Assembly: GCA_004563275.1 (NCBI GenBank)
Contig: SFSZ01000002.1
Location: forward strand, 1 to 60,144
Length of the DNA stretch: 60,144 bases
Direction of reading: 5' to 3'
From: a bacterium
Lineage (GTDB): Bacteria > Bacillota_I > Bacilli_A > RF39 > UBA660
Shown here: in pieces, positions 28,011 to 37,060 of the stretch
How positions within the stretch are numbered: position 1 is the stretch's first letter
Layout of the letters: each line of letters starts with the position of its first letter
Translations under genes and position numbers: made by a program
Notes under the pieces: generated by a model
Databases searched by the model: none
What the model was told of the DNA's origin: nothing
Seen by the model: only the letters and a program-made list of their open reading frames with translations

Positions 28011-30345
28011 AGTTTTCAATAATTTCTAATCCTTCGTCTTTAATGAATGAAATAAATTTTGTTTTGAAATCTAGTAACTCATCAGATGTTAATGTCTTTT
28101 CATTTGATCCAACTGTGTAACGAATAGTAATCTTCTTAGTTGTTTCTTCTAAATAGATATCTATTAATTCTCTATTCATGATTATTGGACTAGTAAATTT
28201 ATTTAAAGTATTATCTAAATCTTGGTAGAATGTTCCACGTTTAGTTATGATTGTATAATCTAAATAAGAACTTGGATATTTACTAATATCTTGATATTGA
28301 TATGTTACTGGTTCAACATTTTCATACTTTTCAAAATCTAAATCAATTACAACAAATGATTTTTTCTTTGATATAGCATTACTTACTTGTCTATTAAATA
28401 CATTAATATGACCAATAATGTTATTATTAACAACTATAGATAAATTTAATTCTGAATTATAGTAATTATCACATTCATCTTTTAAGAATTTGATATTAAC
28501 ATTCTTTAATTGACTAAATAAGTTATAAACAATTTCTTTAGCTAGATAATAACCTTCTTTTAGATTATCATTGTTTCTTGTTAATAAAATACTTAGATGT
28601 CTTTCTTGATTTTCACCTTGAACGGTTGTACCAATTTCGAATAAACCAAATTCATCATAAGTTTTAATGTTAATAGAAGCTGCTTCTAACATGCTTAATG
28701 ATAAATCTTTTCTTAAGGTATTATCTTCAGTTTTACCTAATAGTTTAGTATTATCAACTTCAACATTTATTTTCTTTAAAAATGATGTTTTATTCCATAA
28801 ATATGTATGAATTTCACTTAAGTTATATTTAGTAGCTAAATAATTTTTTACTTCATATTCAGTGTCATATGTTGTTTCTGGAGTACCAAATGTCATTGCC
28901 ATTTTTAATGGTACTTTATTAAAGTTTTCATAACCATAAATACGAGATATTTCTTCGATTACATCAGCAGCAATGCTTATATCTTTAGTTGATCTAAAGG
29001 TTGGAGCAATTACTTCAAATGATTTATTTTTATTTTCTACTTTAAATGATAGTGATTCTAAAATATCCATTACGGTTTTGTCATCAATATCAAATCCCAT
29101 ATATTTATATAGATAACTTTTATCTAGGGTTATATGGTTTTCTTCTTGAACTGTTGGATAGATATCAGTCATAGCAGTACCAAGGGTTGCATCAGGATTT
29201 TCATCTTTTAATAACTTAATGAATCTTCTAGTAGCAATAATTGCCATGTTTGGATCTAGGCTTTTTTCATATCTGGCACTTGCTTCAGTTCTTAGTCCTA
29301 ATCTTATTGCTGTTTTTCTTACGGTTGAGGCTTCAAAGCAAGCAGATTCTAAAACAATACTATTAGTGTCTTCTACGATTTCACTATCTAAGCCACCCAT
29401 TACTCCGGCAACTGCAAAGTATTTACCACCATTTTTAATCATTAGATCTTGATTTGTTAACTTTCTTTCATTGCCATCTAGAGTTGTGTATGTACTTCCT
29501 TCTTCAGCTAGACCTACTTCGATGTCTTTTACGACTCTTGAATCGAAAGCGTGCATTGGTTGGCCTAGTTCTAACATTAAGTAGTTAGTTAAATCTACAA
29601 TTAAATCGATGCTTCTCATACCAGCATAGTATAAGAATATTTGCATCCAAACTGGTGTTACATTGTTAGTTATATTATCTATTTTAGTACCAACATAGCG
29701 GTAACATAAATCCGGATTATTAATTTTAATTTTTAGTTTTTCACCTTCGGTTTGATTTTCTACTAAATCAAGTGGTATTAATTTATGACCAGTAATTGCA
29801 GCTATTTCCCTAGCAATACCATAATGACCCCATAAGTCTGGTCTATGAGTTAAACTTTTATTATCAATTTCAACAATTATGTCTTCTACTGGGAATAGTT
29901 TTTTGAAATCTTCACCAATTGGAGTATTATCGGGTAATTCAATTATTCCTGAATGATCATCACTGATGCCAAGTTCTTTACCACTACACATCATACCATA
30001 TGAATCTACTCCAACTAATGGTCTTTTACTGATTTCAATATCACCAATATGACCACCAATTTTTATACAAGCACTTATTAAACCAACTCTAACATTGGGA
30101 GCACCACAAACTATTTGAAGAATTTCTTTACCAGTATCAACTTTTAAAATATGTAATTTTTTTGATTCTGGGTGATCATTGCATTCGATAATTTTAGCAG
30201 TTACTACTCCATCGAATTGATTTCCTTTAACTTCAACTCCTTCTACTTCAGCAGTTCTAATTGTGAATTTATCCCAGATTGAAAGGAAATCGATATCATC
30301 ACTTTTTTCAATATGTTTTTTTAGTATATTACACGATATTTTCAT
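28009..30345 (-). CDS. pheT: Phenylalanine-tRNA ligase beta subunit
   Basis: A 778-residue PheT, the editing and tRNA-binding subunit of the alpha2-beta2 phenylalanyl-tRNA synthetase. N-terminal EMAP-like tRNA-binding domain (FDGVVTAKIIECNDHPES...ILQIVCGAPN, about 40-155), B3/B4 editing domain, B5 domain, synthetase-like core and the C-terminal ferredoxin-fold anticodon-binding domain (KYPSSYLDYTII). Eight bases behind pheS, cotranscribed under the Phe T-box. Confidence 0.97.
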   Translation of the reverse strand: MKISCNILKKHIEKSDDIDFLSIWDKFTIRTAEVEGVEVKGNQFDGVVTAKIIECNDHPESKKLHILKVDTGKEILQIVCGAPNVRVGLISACIKIGGHIGDIEISKRPLVGVDSYGMMCSGKELGISDDHSGIIELPDNTPIGEDFKKLFPVEDIIVEIDNKSLTHRPDLWGHYGIAREIAAITGHKLIPLDLVENQTEGEKLKIKINNPDLCYRYVGTKIDNITNNVTPVWMQIFLYYAGMRSIDLIVDLTNYLMLELGQPMHAFDSRVVKDIEVGLAEEGSTYTTLDGNERKLTNQDLMIKNGGKYFAVAGVMGGLDSEIVEDTNSIVLESACFEASTVRKTAIRLGLRTEASARYEKSLDPNMAIIATRRFIKLLKDENPDATLGTAMTDIYPTVQEENHITLDKSYLYKYMGFDIDDKTVMDILESLSFKVENKNKSFEVIAPTFRSTKDISIAADVIEEISRIYGYENFNKVPLKMAMTFGTPETTYDTEYEVKNYLATKYNLSEIHTYLWNKTSFLKKINVEVDNTKLLGKTEDNTLRKDLSLSMLEAASINIKTYDEFGLFEIGTTVQGENQERHLSILLTRNNDNLKEGYYLAKEIVYNLFSQLKNVNIKFLKDECDNYYNSELNLSIVVNNNIIGHINVFNRQVSNAISKKKSFVVIDLDFEKYENVEPVTYQYQDISKYPSSYLDYTIITKRGTFYQDLDNTLNKFTSPIIMNRELIDIYLEETTKKITIRYTVGSNEKTLTSDELLDFKTKFISFIKDEGLEIIEN

Positions 30346-30353
30346 GTTTTCAC

Positions 30354-31364
30354 CTACCTTACATTAAAGTTTTCTAAGTATCTTAAATCTCCTGAATTAA
30401 GTACTCTTATATCATTAATTTTATATTTCATCATTGCTAATCTTGTTAAACCAATACCAAAGGCAAAGCCACTATATTTTGTGCTATCTATGCCACTTTC
30501 TTCTAAGACATTTGGATGAATCATTCCACATGGACATAATTCTAACCAACCAGAATTTTTACATGTTGGACATCCTTTACCGTCACAAATTGTACATGAA
30601 CAATCTAATTCAAAACCTGGTTCAGTAAATGGAAAATAACCTGGTCTTAATCTAACTTTAATATCTTTATGGAATACTTCTTTTAAAATTCCTTCCATGG
30701 TATAAATAAGATTACTAATTGAAATATTTTCATCAATTACCATTCCTTCTAATTGGAAGAATGTATTTTCATGGCATGCATCTAAATCTTCATTACGGAA
30801 GCATCTTCCTGGAGCACATAGTTTAATTGGTGCACCATGTTTTTGCATTCCTCTTACTTGAAGGGCACTTGTTTGAGTACGTAAAAGCATACCATTATCT
30901 AACCAATATGTATCTTGCATATCACGTGCTGGATGTGTTTTAGGAACATTTAAAGCTTCAAAGTTATAATATTCAGTTTCCATTTCAGGACCAGATAATA
31001 CCATGAATCCCATGTTTTTTAGAATGTTTGATACTTCTCTACCAACAAGTGTAACTGGATGCAAAGAACCATGTTTACATTTGCAAGGAATAGTTGGATC
31101 AAATGTTAATACTTCTTTACTATTTGATGCTTCGTCTAATTTAGTTGCAAATAATTCTTCAAAGTCTTTTTTGATCTTATTAAATAATGGACCATATTCC
31201 TTTTTGTCTTCAACTGACATATTTTTGATTTCTGACATGTAATTAGCTAATTCACTCTTTTTTCCTAAATATTTAGATTTAATATTTAAGAAATCATTTT
31301 CATTTTTGATTAGATTAGCTTCTTGTTTAGCTCTTTCTACTAAATCTTTTAATTGTTCTTTCAT
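30354..31364 (-). CDS. pheS: Phenylalanine-tRNA ligase alpha subunit
   Basis: A 336-residue class II synthetase subunit. N-terminal coiled coil (about 1-85), motif 2 region PGRCFRNEDLDACHENTFFQLEGM, and motif 3 SGFAFGIGLTRLAMMKY. It carries two extra CxxC pairs (CSCTICDGKGCPTC and CPCG), a zinc-site variation seen in some Bacillota. The ATG at 31362-31364 follows GGAGGT by five bases; a codon earlier in frame lies inside that site. Confidence 0.97.
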   Translation of the reverse strand: MKEQLKDLVERAKQEANLIKNENDFLNIKSKYLGKKSELANYMSEIKNMSVEDKKEYGPLFNKIKKDFEELFATKLDEASNSKEVLTFDPTIPCKCKHGSLHPVTLVGREVSNILKNMGFMVLSGPEMETEYYNFEALNVPKTHPARDMQDTYWLDNGMLLRTQTSALQVRGMQKHGAPIKLCAPGRCFRNEDLDACHENTFFQLEGMVIDENISISNLIYTMEGILKEVFHKDIKVRLRPGYFPFTEPGFELDCSCTICDGKGCPTCKNSGWLELCPCGMIHPNVLEESGIDSTKYSGFAFGIGLTRLAMMKYKINDIRVLNSGDLRYLENFNVR

Positions 31365-31377
31365 TTTTACCTCCATT

Positions 31378-31587
31378 AAAAAAATTCATAAACTAAAGGA
31401 CGACTTATAGCCGTGGTACCACCTTAATTCATGAATTACATGCTCTTATTCGGATAACGCCTGTCTGCGATTAATGCTCCTATATTGAAATTCATTACAT
31501 ACTTTAATTTATAAATACTCTCAGCTAATAATATTTACTCTCTTTAAATTGGTATGTAACTACTTAGATATATTCTTCGCATTACAA
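31378..31587 (-). promoter_or_regulatory. T-box riboswitch, tRNA-Phe specific, in front of pheS
   Basis: On the minus strand the antiterminator core AAGGTGGTACCACGG (about 31410-31424) contains the invariant T-box. The terminator pairs the stretch around ATTCATGAATTAAGG with CCTTTAGTTTATGAAT before a T tract. Stem I shows AAGAGAG, the AGTA S-turn and, opposite, GAAT followed by codon TTC and A (31487-31489), the Phe specifier. Uncharged tRNA-Phe should favour antitermination. Confidence 0.92.
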
Positions 31588-31592
31588 TTTTG

Positions 31593-31621
31593 ATTTTAAC
31601 ATTAAATAATCGTTAAGTCAA
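31593..31621 (-). promoter_or_regulatory. Promoter of the pheST T-box operon
   Basis: TTGACT (31616-31621), 17 bases, TAAAAT (31593-31598) on the minus strand, just upstream of the T-box leader. Confidence 0.8.
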
Positions 31622-31624
31622 TTG

Positions 31625-32230
31625 TTAATATGCAGTATTTATGTAGGTTTTATAGTTATCATAGGGGATTTCTTCATATTTTTCATTATATGGATGAGAT
31701 ATTTTAATTTTAGTTGTATCTTTACTATATAAATTATTTAAATTATTTGTAGATACTCCAACTACTTCATTATTTTGATAATAAACAAAAGAAATTGATA
31801 GCTCATTTAATGTAAATTTTGAATTATTAGTAACATATACTTCGTAATTACCTTCAGCGTTGTGTGTTTCTAAATTTATTTCATTTTCATAAGTATCTTG
31901 ATATTTAGAGATATTAGGGATTACTTCAATAGTTTTGGAATCATAATTATTGGGTGTTTTAAATAATTGATAAACTATTTCATGATTAGGAGTAATTGCA
32001 TTAATTGTTGATTCATCTTCAGATATTTTATTTTTATCTTTGTCATAAAAAATAGTTTTGATAGTTAAATCTATATTTTCTGTATTCTTATTAGTTATAA
32101 AGTATATTAAACGATTATCTTTGCCAGTTGCTTCTTTGATATTTATATTTCCTTTTAGGGAGTCATCACCTTTTTTTGTGCAGCCAAATGTACATAATAA
32201 GCACAATAATAATATAAGCATTTTTTTCAT
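31625..32230 (-). CDS. Lipoprotein with two beta-sandwich-like repeats
   Basis: A 201-residue lipoprotein. The signal peptide ends in the lipobox TFGC with Cys at residue 17. The mature part appears to hold two similar domains of about 85 residues (LIYFITNKNTENIDLTIKTIFYD and YEVYVTNNSKFTLNELSISFVYY), the pattern of FxLYD-type immunoglobulin-like domains on Gram-positive surfaces. Function unknown. AGGTGATAC lies before the ATG. It stands between the pheST promoter and the YfcC gene; no terminator of its own is obvious. Confidence 0.75.
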   Translation of the reverse strand: MKKMLILLLCLLCTFGCTKKGDDSLKGNINIKEATGKDNRLIYFITNKNTENIDLTIKTIFYDKDKNKISEDESTINAITPNHEIVYQLFKTPNNYDSKTIEVIPNISKYQDTYENEINLETHNAEGNYEVYVTNNSKFTLNELSISFVYYQNNEVVGVSTNNLNNLYSKDTTKIKISHPYNEKYEEIPYDNYKTYINTAY

Positions 32231-32253
32231 TGTATCACCTATCTTTATTATAC

Positions 32254-32278
32254 AAAAAAAGACACAATGTGTCTTCTT
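32254..32278 (-). terminator. Terminator of the YfcC transporter gene
   Basis: An AAGACACA/TGTGTCTT inverted repeat with a T7 tract on the minus strand. Confidence 0.8.
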
Positions 32279-32281
32279 TAA

Positions 32282-33679
32282 TTAACAAATAATTAATAAT
32301 AATACAACAATTATTGCTAACATAATAAGTAAGAATTTCCAAATATATTTCATCCATTCTTTATATGAGATTCCTAAGTATGATAATCCCATTAAAAGGA
32401 TAGCTGAAGATGGAATGAAAAATCCTACATAACCATATGTTAATTGTAATATTAAAGCAATTTGATCTGTTAAGTCTGCAAATTTAGTTGTTAAGAATGT
32501 TCCAATTAAATTAACAGTGTATGAATATTCTACAGTAAATGCTGATGTTAATAATCCTGAAATTGTAGTTAGCAATGCATTAAATTTATCACTTAATGAA
32601 ATAATCCAATTTACAATTGTAGGGATTACTGGGAACATAGCTGTGAATTCTAATGTTAAGTAAGATAATAATAGTAATACTACCATTTTACCTACTTTTT
32701 TAAATCCTTCACCATATGCTGTAATAAATTCATCCATACTGATATGATAAATCCATTTTACTAATAATGAAGCAATTAACATAATGATTTGAATACCAAA
32801 GATATCCCAAGAACCAAATTCTTTAACAGATCCTAAAATATATCCGAAGATTGGTGAATCAAATACTTCATATTGTAAAATGTTTTCTGTTGCTGTTTTA
32901 AACCAAGTAATGCCAAATACTTCTTCCCATGGTAAATATGCCATGATAGATACTATAGCTGTTAAAACAAGTACTATAGCTAAAGGCCATACTTTGTCTT
33001 TTTTAGTAACATTAGTTTCTTCAAACATGTCTTTAATTTCTTCGTCTTTTGTAGGTTTATGTTTAACAAGACGTATTACAGTAAAGATATTAAATACAAC
33101 ATATGTTAAACCAAATACTAATAATTTAGCCCATAATAATGTACTATATTCTACTGATAAGTATTGAACATTAACTCCTACAATTTTAGTACTATATACT
33201 GTACCTAAAGCACCAATTAATATAGAACCAAATGTTGTAACGAATGCTGTAATTTTATCTAAGCCCATTTTTCTCATTGTTGTAATAAAGAATGGAACAA
33301 CAGCTATTAATAAAATGTATTCATTTGTTACAGCAGAAATTGCAGCAATAATGAACGAAACTACTAATGTGAATAATATTTCCTTTCCTTTAAATGTTTC
33401 TGCCATGTTTGCAGTTAATTTTTGGTATCCGGCAGTTTTAGATAATACTTGATAGAAACCACCTAAGACAAATAAGAATGTTACTAATACAGTAAAATAA
33501 TACATTCCTAATAATCCATAAGTGAAGAAATCAAATATACCAACTCTTGTTATATCATTTGAAGTTAATTCAGCACCAGAGAAATATCCTTGGGGAATAA
33601 CCCATGTTAATAAAACAGAAATTAGTACCATGATACCTGCAATCTTAACTAAATCATGTTTTTCTGCAAATTTTTTCAT
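32282..33679 (-). CDS. YfcC/DcuC-family membrane transporter
   Basis: A 465-residue protein with about 12 membrane helices, matching the YfcC branch of the C4-dicarboxylate anaerobic carrier family (ISVLLTWVIPQGYFSG at the N-terminus, FTLVVSFIIAAISAVTNEY, SAILLMGLSYLGI near the end). Members take up or exchange amino acids, peptides or dicarboxylates; the substrate here is open. Single-gene unit with a perfect GAGGAGG site and an extended -10 (TGTTATAAT) upstream. Confidence 0.85.
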   Translation of the reverse strand: MKKFAEKHDLVKIAGIMVLISVLLTWVIPQGYFSGAELTSNDITRVGIFDFFTYGLLGMYYFTVLVTFLFVLGGFYQVLSKTAGYQKLTANMAETFKGKEILFTLVVSFIIAAISAVTNEYILLIAVVPFFITTMRKMGLDKITAFVTTFGSILIGALGTVYSTKIVGVNVQYLSVEYSTLLWAKLLVFGLTYVVFNIFTVIRLVKHKPTKDEEIKDMFEETNVTKKDKVWPLAIVLVLTAIVSIMAYLPWEEVFGITWFKTATENILQYEVFDSPIFGYILGSVKEFGSWDIFGIQIIMLIASLLVKWIYHISMDEFITAYGEGFKKVGKMVVLLLLSYLTLEFTAMFPVIPTIVNWIISLSDKFNALLTTISGLLTSAFTVEYSYTVNLIGTFLTTKFADLTDQIALILQLTYGYVGFFIPSSAILLMGLSYLGISYKEWMKYIWKFLLIMLAIIVVLLLIIC

Positions 33680-33750
33680 TTATAACCTCCTCTATTAACA
33701 TTATAACATTATTAGATATAAATAAAAAAGTTTTTTTGCATTTTTCGACT

Positions 33751-33777
33751 AAAAAAAGCCTATAATTAGGCTTTTTT
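33751..33777 (-). terminator. Terminator of lysS
   Basis: An AAAGCCTA/TAGGCTTT stem with four-base loop and a T tract on the minus strand. Confidence 0.85.
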
Positions 33778-35250
33778 CTTCATTGTTGGAAATAATATTA
33801 CGTCTCTGATGCTTGTTGATTCAGTAAAGAACATAACTAAACGATCAATTCCGTATCCAATTCCACCTGCTGGGGGCATTCCATATTCTAAAGCTTCGAT
33901 GAAATCCATATCAATATCGTTAGCTTCATCGTTACCAAGTTCTCTTTCTTTTAATTGATCTTCAAATCTTTCTAATTGGTCAATAGGATCATTTAACTCA
34001 GTATACGCATTTGCAAATTCTTTACCACCAATAAATAATTCAAAACGATCTACAAAACGAGGATCTTCTGGATTTCTTTTAGTTAATGGAGATATTTCAA
34101 CTGGATGGCCATATAAGAATGTTGGTTGGATTAAGGTTTCTTCAACGTATTTTTCAAAGAATAGATTAATAATATGTCCAACGTTCTTTTGATGTTCTTC
34201 AACTTCAATATTATGTTCTTTAGCTAATTCTAAAGCTTCTTCTATTGTCATTTCTTTTTGGAAATCAATTCCAGTTTGTTCTTTGATAGCATCTACCATG
34301 CTAACTCTTTTCCATGGACCTTCTAAATCAATTTCATTGTCATTCCAGTTATATGTATATTTTCCAAATACTTCTTTAGCAATGGTTTTAAACATATTTT
34401 CTGTCATTTCCATCATGCCTTCTAGATTTGAATATGCTTGATATGCTTCCATTAAGGTAAATTCTGGATTATGCATTGGATCCATACCTTCATTTCTAAA
34501 GGTTCTACCAATTTCATAAACTGATTCCATACCACCAACTAATAGTCTTTTTAAAGGTAATTCTAAGGCTATTCTAAGGTACATATCCATATCTTGAGTA
34601 TTATGATGAGTTATGAATGGTCTAGCAGATGCTCCGGTTAAAAGGGTATTTAAAATAGGGGTTTCAACTTCAGTAAATCCACGATTATCCATAAAGTTTT
34701 GTATACATCTAATAATTCTAGGTCTAGTAAAAGCTACTTTTTTAGAATCTTCATTCATGATTAAGTCAACATATCTACGACGATATCTTTCTTCAATATC
34801 AGTTAAGCCATGGAACTTTTCAGGTAATGGTCTTAAGGCTTTTACTAAATGAGTATATTCTTGGCATTTTAAAGTTATTTCACCAGTTTGGGTTTTCATA
34901 ACTTTACCAGTTACACCAACAATATCACCAATGTCGGCAGTCTTAAATAGTGTATAAGTTTCTTCTCCTACATCATTAATAGAAATATAAATTTGAACTT
35001 TACCACTTTTATCTTGAATACTGAAGAATGATGCTTTACCCATTTTACGAATAAACATAATTCTTCCTGCTACTGTATAGACATCATTAATGTTTTCAAA
35101 TGCATCATGTTCGACATCTTGATATTTTTCTTTGATTTCAGCGGCTAAAGCGGTTCTTTCAAAGCGATGACCAAATGGATCAATTCCTTGTTCTCTAATT
35201 TTTTGAGCTTTTTCTCTTCTAATTAATTCTTGATCAGTAAATTCTCTCAT
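33766..35250 (-). CDS. lysS: Lysine-tRNA ligase (class II)
   Basis: A 494-residue class II LysRS: N-terminal OB-fold anticodon-binding domain (about 55-145), motif 1 around [11 protein letters not shown], motif 2 [17 protein letters not shown], and motif 3 [13 protein letters not shown] near the C-terminus. Full length, with an AGAAGGATT site before the ATG and its own T-box leader. Confidence 0.97.
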   Translation of the reverse strand: MREFTDQELIRREKAQKIREQGIDPFGHRFERTALAAEIKEKYQDVEHDAFENINDVYTVAGRIMFIRKMGKASFFSIQDKSGKVQIYISINDVGEETYTLFKTADIGDIVGVTGKVMKTQTGEITLKCQEYTHLVKALRPLPEKFHGLTDIEERYRRRYVDLIMNEDSKKVAFTRPRIIRCIQNFMDNRGFTEVETPILNTLLTGASARPFITHHNTQDMDMYLRIALELPLKRLLVGGMESVYEIGRTFRNEGMDPMHNPEFTLMEAYQAYSNLEGMMEMTENMFKTIAKEVFGKYTYNWNDNEIDLEGPWKRVSMVDAIKEQTGIDFQKEMTIEEALELAKEHNIEVEEHQKNVGHIINLFFEKYVEETLIQPTFLYGHPVEISPLTKRNPEDPRFVDRFELFIGGKEFANAYTELNDPIDQLERFEDQLKERELGNDEANDIDMDFIEALEYGMPPAGGIGYGIDRLVMFFTESTSIRDVILFPTMKKKA

Positions 35251-35270
35251 AATAATCCTTCTTTCTAAAA

Positions 35271-35474
35271 TAAAAAAAGTTAATGATTAAAGGGACGAAT
35301 AGTCGTGGTACCACCCTTCTTCAATCATTAACTGATCCTCTTAATTGATAACGGTAATTTACCGGATAACTCACTCCAAGGTTTTTATTCATATTACTTT
35401 ACCATTAACTTACACCAACCGTTAACTCTCTATAAGTAAGACATAATATTACTCGTCCTCTTCTTTGATTTATG
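35271..35474 (-). promoter_or_regulatory. T-box riboswitch, tRNA-Lys specific, in front of lysS
   Basis: The minus strand carries AAGGGTGGTACCACGACT, the invariant antiterminator sequence. The terminator pairs GTTAATGATT with AATCATTAAC before a T7 tract. Stem I has the AGAGAG element and, at the position equivalent to the Phe leader, GAAT followed by AAA and A (35384-35386), a Lys specifier. Lysine T-boxes in front of lysS exist but are less common than many others. Confidence 0.9.
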
Positions 35475-35479
35475 CCTAG

Positions 35480-35508
35480 ATAATACTATAAAAAATATAA
35501 TTTGTCAA
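35480..35508 (-). promoter_or_regulatory. Promoter of the lysS T-box transcript
   Basis: Consensus TTGACA (35503-35508), 17 bases, TATTAT (35480-35485) on the minus strand. Confidence 0.85.
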
Positions 35509-35511
35509 ACA

Positions 35512-35539
35512 GAATATTTTATTTTTATTTACATAATTT
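35512..35539 (+). promoter_or_regulatory. SigE-like sporulation promoter of gerQ
   Basis: GAATATT (35512-35518) fits the SigE -35 consensus KMATATT, followed after exactly 13 bases by CATAATTT (35532-35539), which keeps CATA and the final T of CATACAnT. In B. subtilis gerQ (ywdL) is transcribed by SigE. The expected start site falls very near the ribosome binding site, which is a weakness of the call. Confidence 0.5.
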
Positions 35540-35556
35540 ATATAGAGGTGATTTTA

Positions 35557-35895
35557 ATGAATGGTGCTTATTATCCAAATGCTAATTATCAAGGAGATAT
35601 GAATTTAAATAATGCTCCTATTGGTAATGATGTTGATAATGAACAAAGTTATATTGAAAATATTTTAAGATTAAATAAAGGAAAAAGGGCTAAGGCATAT
35701 TTTTCTTTTCCGGATTCTAACACTTGGAGAGATAAAATATTTGAAGGTATTATTGAAGAAGCTGGTAAAGATCATTTAGTTATGAGTGATCCTAAGACTG
35801 GTAAATGGCAACTAATTTTACTAATCTATCTTAACTTTGTAGAGTTTGATGAAAAGATTGTTTATAATCATTCTTATTCAGAGATAACTTATTAG
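35557..35895 (+). CDS. gerQ: Spore coat protein GerQ
   Basis: A 112-residue homologue of GerQ, a coat protein needed for the cortex-lytic enzyme CwlJ to work in germination and cross-linked by transglutaminase. The family core is very well kept: YIENILRLNKGKRAKAYFSF (about 33-52) and IIEEAGKDHLVMSDPKTGKW (about 70-89), ending YLNFVEFDEKIVY. The N-terminal part is shorter and Asn-rich rather than Gln-rich. The ATG at 35557 is preferred: the GTG at 35548 belongs to the GAGGTG site. Its end overlaps the convergent MBL gene by 18 bases. Confidence 0.92.
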   Translation: MNGAYYPNANYQGDMNLNNAPIGNDVDNEQSYIENILRLNKGKRAKAYFSFPDSNTWRDKIFEGIIEEAGKDHLVMSDPKTGKWQLILLIYLNFVEFDEKIVYNHSYSEITY

Positions 35896-36393
35896 ATTGT
35901 TTATTTCTTCTTTTAATGTTGTTTTAGGACCATGACCAGGATATATAATTATGTCTTGGTCATATTTTATTATTTGAGAAATACTTTTTTGCATTTCTTG
36001 AAAATTTCCAGAAGGTAAATCATATCTTCCGATGCTTCCTTTAAAAATAAAATCTCCACAAAATAGATTTTTATCAAAGAGATAACTTACTAAATCACTT
36101 TTATGTCCAGGAGTTTTGATAACTTTAAAAGAGAATGAACCGATGGTGTTAATATCTTCTTTTAAGTTGGAGATATCATAGACGGGACAGTTATATTTTT
36201 CTTTTATAGTGTTTAATGCTCCTATATGATCAAAGTGATAATGGGTAATTAGAATACCAATTACTTCTTTATTTATTTCGTTTATTATTTTATTTGGTTC
36301 ATCTCCGGGGTCAATTATTAGAGTTTGATTATTTTTAGTCAAGATATAACAGTTAGTTTGTAATGGTCCAACTACGATAGTTTTAATTTCCAT
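35878..36393 (-). CDS. MBL-fold hydrolase (YqgX/glyoxalase II-like)
   Basis: A 171-residue metallo-beta-lactamase-fold protein. The metal motif THYHFDHIG, then TPGHKSD and FCGDFIFKGSIGRYDLP, and the late YPGHGP give a complete binuclear site typical of the YqgX/GloB-like branch (hydroxyacylglutathione- or bacillithiol-type thioester hydrolases). Substrate unknown. Convergent with gerQ and divergent from the lemA-like gene. Confidence 0.9.
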   Translation of the reverse strand: MEIKTIVVGPLQTNCYILTKNNQTLIIDPGDEPNKIINEINKEVIGILITHYHFDHIGALNTIKEKYNCPVYDISNLKEDINTIGSFSFKVIKTPGHKSDLVSYLFDKNLFCGDFIFKGSIGRYDLPSGNFQEMQKSISQIIKYDQDIIIYPGHGPKTTLKEEINNLISYL

Positions 36394-36450
36394 TTTTTAT
36401 CACCTTAGTAAGTATAACATAAAATATTTGTATTTTTTTGAATTATTATA

Positions 36451-36459
36451 TGCTATAAT
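36451..36459 (+). promoter_or_regulatory. Extended -10 promoter of the lemA-like gene
   Basis: TGCTATAAT on the plus strand (TG one base before TATAAT), 17 bases before the start codon; no good -35 box. Confidence 0.6.
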
Positions 36460-36475
36460 TATTTAAGGTGAAAGT

Positions 36476-37024
36476 ATGGATGGTATTATGACTATACTTC
36501 TTACAGTTGTAATATTGGTAGGAGTAGTTACAATTATTTATATTGTTAATTTTAATAATTTACAAGCTTATAAGATTAAGATTAATGAAGCAGAAAGTAT
36601 TATTGATGATTTATTAAGAAAAAAATATGATAATTTATTATTAATTAAAGATGTTATTGTAGAAGAAACTGATGTTGATGCAAAGGTTTTTGATGAACTA
36701 AAAAGATTCAAAACTATGAATATTTCAAGTTTTGATTTTGAAAGAAAACTTACAGAAATTAATAATTTAATTGATAAAATTAAATCTGATTATGAAAATT
36801 TAAATAGTGATGTTAGATTTAATAATTATTATACAGAAATTTATGAATGTAATGAAAAATTAGAAGCTACTAAGAGTTTTTATAATAAATATACTAATTT
36901 ATTAAATAAAACAATTAAGAAGTTCCCTTCAAATATTATTGCTTTTATTCATCATATTAAAGTACAGACTTTCTTTGATGGAAAAGATATGTTTGATGAT
37001 GATATAAATGATTTTAAGTTATAA
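36476..37024 (+). CDS. LemA family membrane protein
   Basis: A 182-residue protein with one N-terminal membrane helix (about 4-24) and a long helical, coiled-coil-like body. The C-terminal stretch YNKYTNLLNKTIKKFPSNII followed by an FF-containing end is the LemA signature (NxxxxxFPsnxxA). The usual lemA partner, a TPM-domain protein, is not next to it. Role in the envelope is unknown. AAGGTGAAAG precedes the ATG. Confidence 0.8.
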   Translation: MDGIMTILLTVVILVGVVTIIYIVNFNNLQAYKIKINEAESIIDDLLRKKYDNLLLIKDVIVEETDVDAKVFDELKRFKTMNISSFDFERKLTEINNLIDKIKSDYENLNSDVRFNNYYTEIYECNEKLEATKSFYNKYTNLLNKTIKKFPSNIIAFIHHIKVQTFFDGKDMFDDDINDFKL

Positions 37025-37026
37025 AA

Positions 37027-37060
37027 AAGGATTAATCATATGATTAGTCCTTTATTTTTT
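37027..37060 (+). terminator. Terminator of the lemA-like gene
   Basis: A nearly perfect palindrome GGATTAATCATATGATTAGTCC followed by TTTATTTTTT on the plus strand. Confidence 0.75.
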
